NCBI GenBank assembly: GCA_963580285.1
Contig: OY757010.1
Span: forward strand, 221,607,234 to 221,671,233
DNA length: 64,000 nucleotides
Direction of reading: 5' to 3'
Origin: Lucinisca nassula
Taxonomy: Eukaryota > Mollusca > Bivalvia > Lucinida > Lucinidae
The notes beneath the pieces were generated by a model, which saw only the letters and a list, made by a program, of their open reading frames with translations, had not been told where the DNA came from and did no database searches. Below, piece after piece: positions 62,274 to 64,000 of the stretch. Position 1 is the stretch's first letter. Every line of letters begins with the position of its first letter. The translations under genes and the position numbers were made by a program.

Positions 62274-64000
62274 TTTTGTTTTTCATAAATTTATTAATTT
62301 GCCTATTTACAATAAAAAACCGGTGGGGTGTAAGGAGCCCCACACGGCCGACACCTTTAAAATAACAATATGAAACTTAACAAAGACCTAGAAAAAACGT
62401 TACACATCGAGATATAGAAAATAAAAAATAGGAGAGAATATTGCAAAAGCCTAGATAGTATATTTATCTTGAACACTGATATGAGGAAAGAAAATTGGAA
62501 AGGGATAGATCTGACTGAAATGAAAATGAACCTTATGTGCACACCATTATGGTGCACAGAAATACAAATATATGAAAATTAAGTTAATAAACCCTAGCCC
62601 TAACAGGTGTCGTAATTGAAAGGTTAGTAATGATCTGACTCCTATGCAAATATAATTATATATATATATATATAACGAATAATGCCTACGAAAAATTAAT
62701 ATGTGTTTTCCAAAAATACAGAAAAATTAAGGGGTGGGGATTTTTCAGTCCTTCACTGGTGATCTGGCTGATGTCGCAAGCGTCGTACAACAATGTTGTC
62801 CGAGGCTCACGGCACCAGCGAGAAAAGCACCAACCTGGGTCTTAAAGTATTCTTAATATATGAATCATAGGGGAAAACCAGCAGTAATTGTAATGAAAAC
62901 AACCTTGACAATGACACTATGGATAAACGACGACAATAGACGATCACACACTGAAAAAATGGGACACAAATTGGCTAGAATGTGAAAAGCAGTAGAAAAA
63001 GCTGGGGTTGGTATACGGTGTAATATGTGCTAGTTTGTGAACCATTGCAATTTGTGGGGTAAAAATACACCGTATATAGCCAGGGAGAGGAAACAGCAAA
63101 ATTAAACCTTATCTCTTTTTTATATATTGGACCCTGGAAATCGCTCTTTGACCTATTCTGAAGGGCGGTGAAGGACTTGAAAACTACAGCCGCACGCCCC
63201 GGTGACGAAAGACTCGGGTACCTTTCCCCACTAGGGCGCGAGACTGCGTTCATGTTAAAAAAGGAGGGGGTAATTTCTCAATTAAAAAAATGTTATGTTG
63301 TGGATACTATTTGCAATAGAGTCAGACTCTACATATATAGGTTAGTACGGTACACGAAATATTCACAAATGACAAGTACATGTATAGTTTCTAGATCGTC
63401 AGACGGCTAGGCCAGTCTGAAACGAGAAAACTGTATTAATATATGCATATATACAATTATGGAATAAATACAATGTGTGGTTACAGCGAAAGACGAAAAT
63501 GTATATATTTTCAAAGCCTCGGACATACAGGCCAGCTGCAGTCCGGGGATGAGAAAAGATAAACAGATTTTTACAAAGAATAAATGAAATAATGAATAAT
63601 TTATGTTGGGCCTTTGAAATAATGACTTGGATAAAGCTGTTTATTAAAAATGACTTTTTTAGAATTTGAATCAAAATTACAAAAAAATCCGTCCAAAATA
63701 CACCAATTTTTAATAAAAGAATCCAAAGACATTAAATATTGATCAGCCAAAATTCTAAATTGTAATTTACTAAAAAATTGAGAAACCAAAGAAAAAGAAG
63801 AAATGTTTTTATTTTCATGTTTAGCTAAGTTTCGATTAATCCAGATAACATAACGCGATTCAGTAAGTAAAATTAGGCAAATTTCTGTGATACGTTTTGA
63901 TAAATTTGGTAAAATATGAAATCGAAAAATAAGTTCGGAAAAAGTTATCTGGTTTTGTGTAATTCCCCTGATAAGTTTAAGTATAATTCTGTTCAAAGGC
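62274..64000 (-). mobile_element. LINE-7: 3' part of a further U1-targeted element
   Basis: 3' UTR (62274-63600) and the end of ORF2; the rest runs off the right edge. Nearly identical to LINE-1 through the 3' UTR except at the extreme tip, where LINE-7 has the common form and LINE-1 is aberrant. Confidence 0.93.
63601..64000 (-). CDS. LINE-7 ORF2, C-terminal end
   Basis: The last 132 or so codons of the reverse transcriptase protein, cut by the window edge. The region matches LINE-1 and LINE-6 (FFCNFDSNSKKVIFN) and lies after the CCHC knuckle. The N-terminus is outside the window. Confidence 0.93.
   Translation of the reverse strand, partial: PLNRIILKLIRGITQNQITFSELIFRFHILPNLSKRITEICLILLTESRYVIWINRNLAKHENKNISSFSLVSQFFSKLQFRILADQYLMSLDSFIKNWCILDGFFCNFDSNSKKVIFNKQLYPSHYFKGPT

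Noticed and set aside
1..64000. CRISPR array or bacterial operon
   Set aside because: The regular repeats are 2-9 kb gene units or microsatellites, and all recognisable genes are eukaryotic.

Overview
The window looks like nuclear DNA of a metazoan, most likely a marine invertebrate (a mollusc would fit, but this is inference). It carries animal-type 5S rRNA genes and U1 snRNA genes, a small protein gene with histone-type 3' end signals, long microsatellites, and full-length non-LTR retrotransposons. Nothing bacterial or viral was seen.

The basic layout is a head-to-tail array of a unit of about 2.12 kb. Each unit reads, on the + strand: 5S rRNA gene (+); T-runs and CAA/CGA/CAG/AAT trinucleotide runs; a spacer; a (CT)n tract; a histone-like stem-loop and U7-type downstream element serving a 112-codon gene on the - strand; that gene and its TATA box; an (AAAT)n tract; a 164-nt U1 snRNA gene on the - strand; the shared U1/5S spacer; and the next 5S gene. 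Nine complete 5S genes and the last bases of a tenth are present, with ten copies of the small gene and ten U1 loci. The units are almost identical, as expected for a concertedly evolving array.

Only three of the ten U1 loci are intact (19431-19594, 30715-30878, 32840-33003). The other seven are each split at the same place, the apical loop of U1 stem-loop I (after about nucleotide 33), by a 6.9-7.0 kb non-LTR retrotransposon in the same orientation as U1. Six elements are complete (called LINE-1 to LINE-6 here) and the seventh runs off the right edge. Each complete element has a short 5' UTR, ORF1 (RRM-like region plus one CCHC knuckle), an unexpected reading frame of 302-359 codons (called ORFX here), ORF2 (1167 codons: AP endonuclease, reverse transcriptase, CCHC), and a 1.3-1.5 kb 3' UTR ending in a hairpin, a polyadenylation signal and an A-rich tip. 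All six complete elements have intact reading frames, so the family looks recently active.

The parts interact in an obvious way. The retrotransposon sits 30-33 nt downstream of the U1 start and has little leader of its own, so the U1 promoter could drive a U1/LINE chimeric RNA, while each insertion destroys one U1 gene. The element also carries repeated copies of the 11-mer CAGGTAAGTAT (+ strand), the perfect complement of the U1 5' end. The system most worth a second look is therefore the U1-targeted three-ORF element, followed by the non-histone gene with histone-type 3' processing signals.
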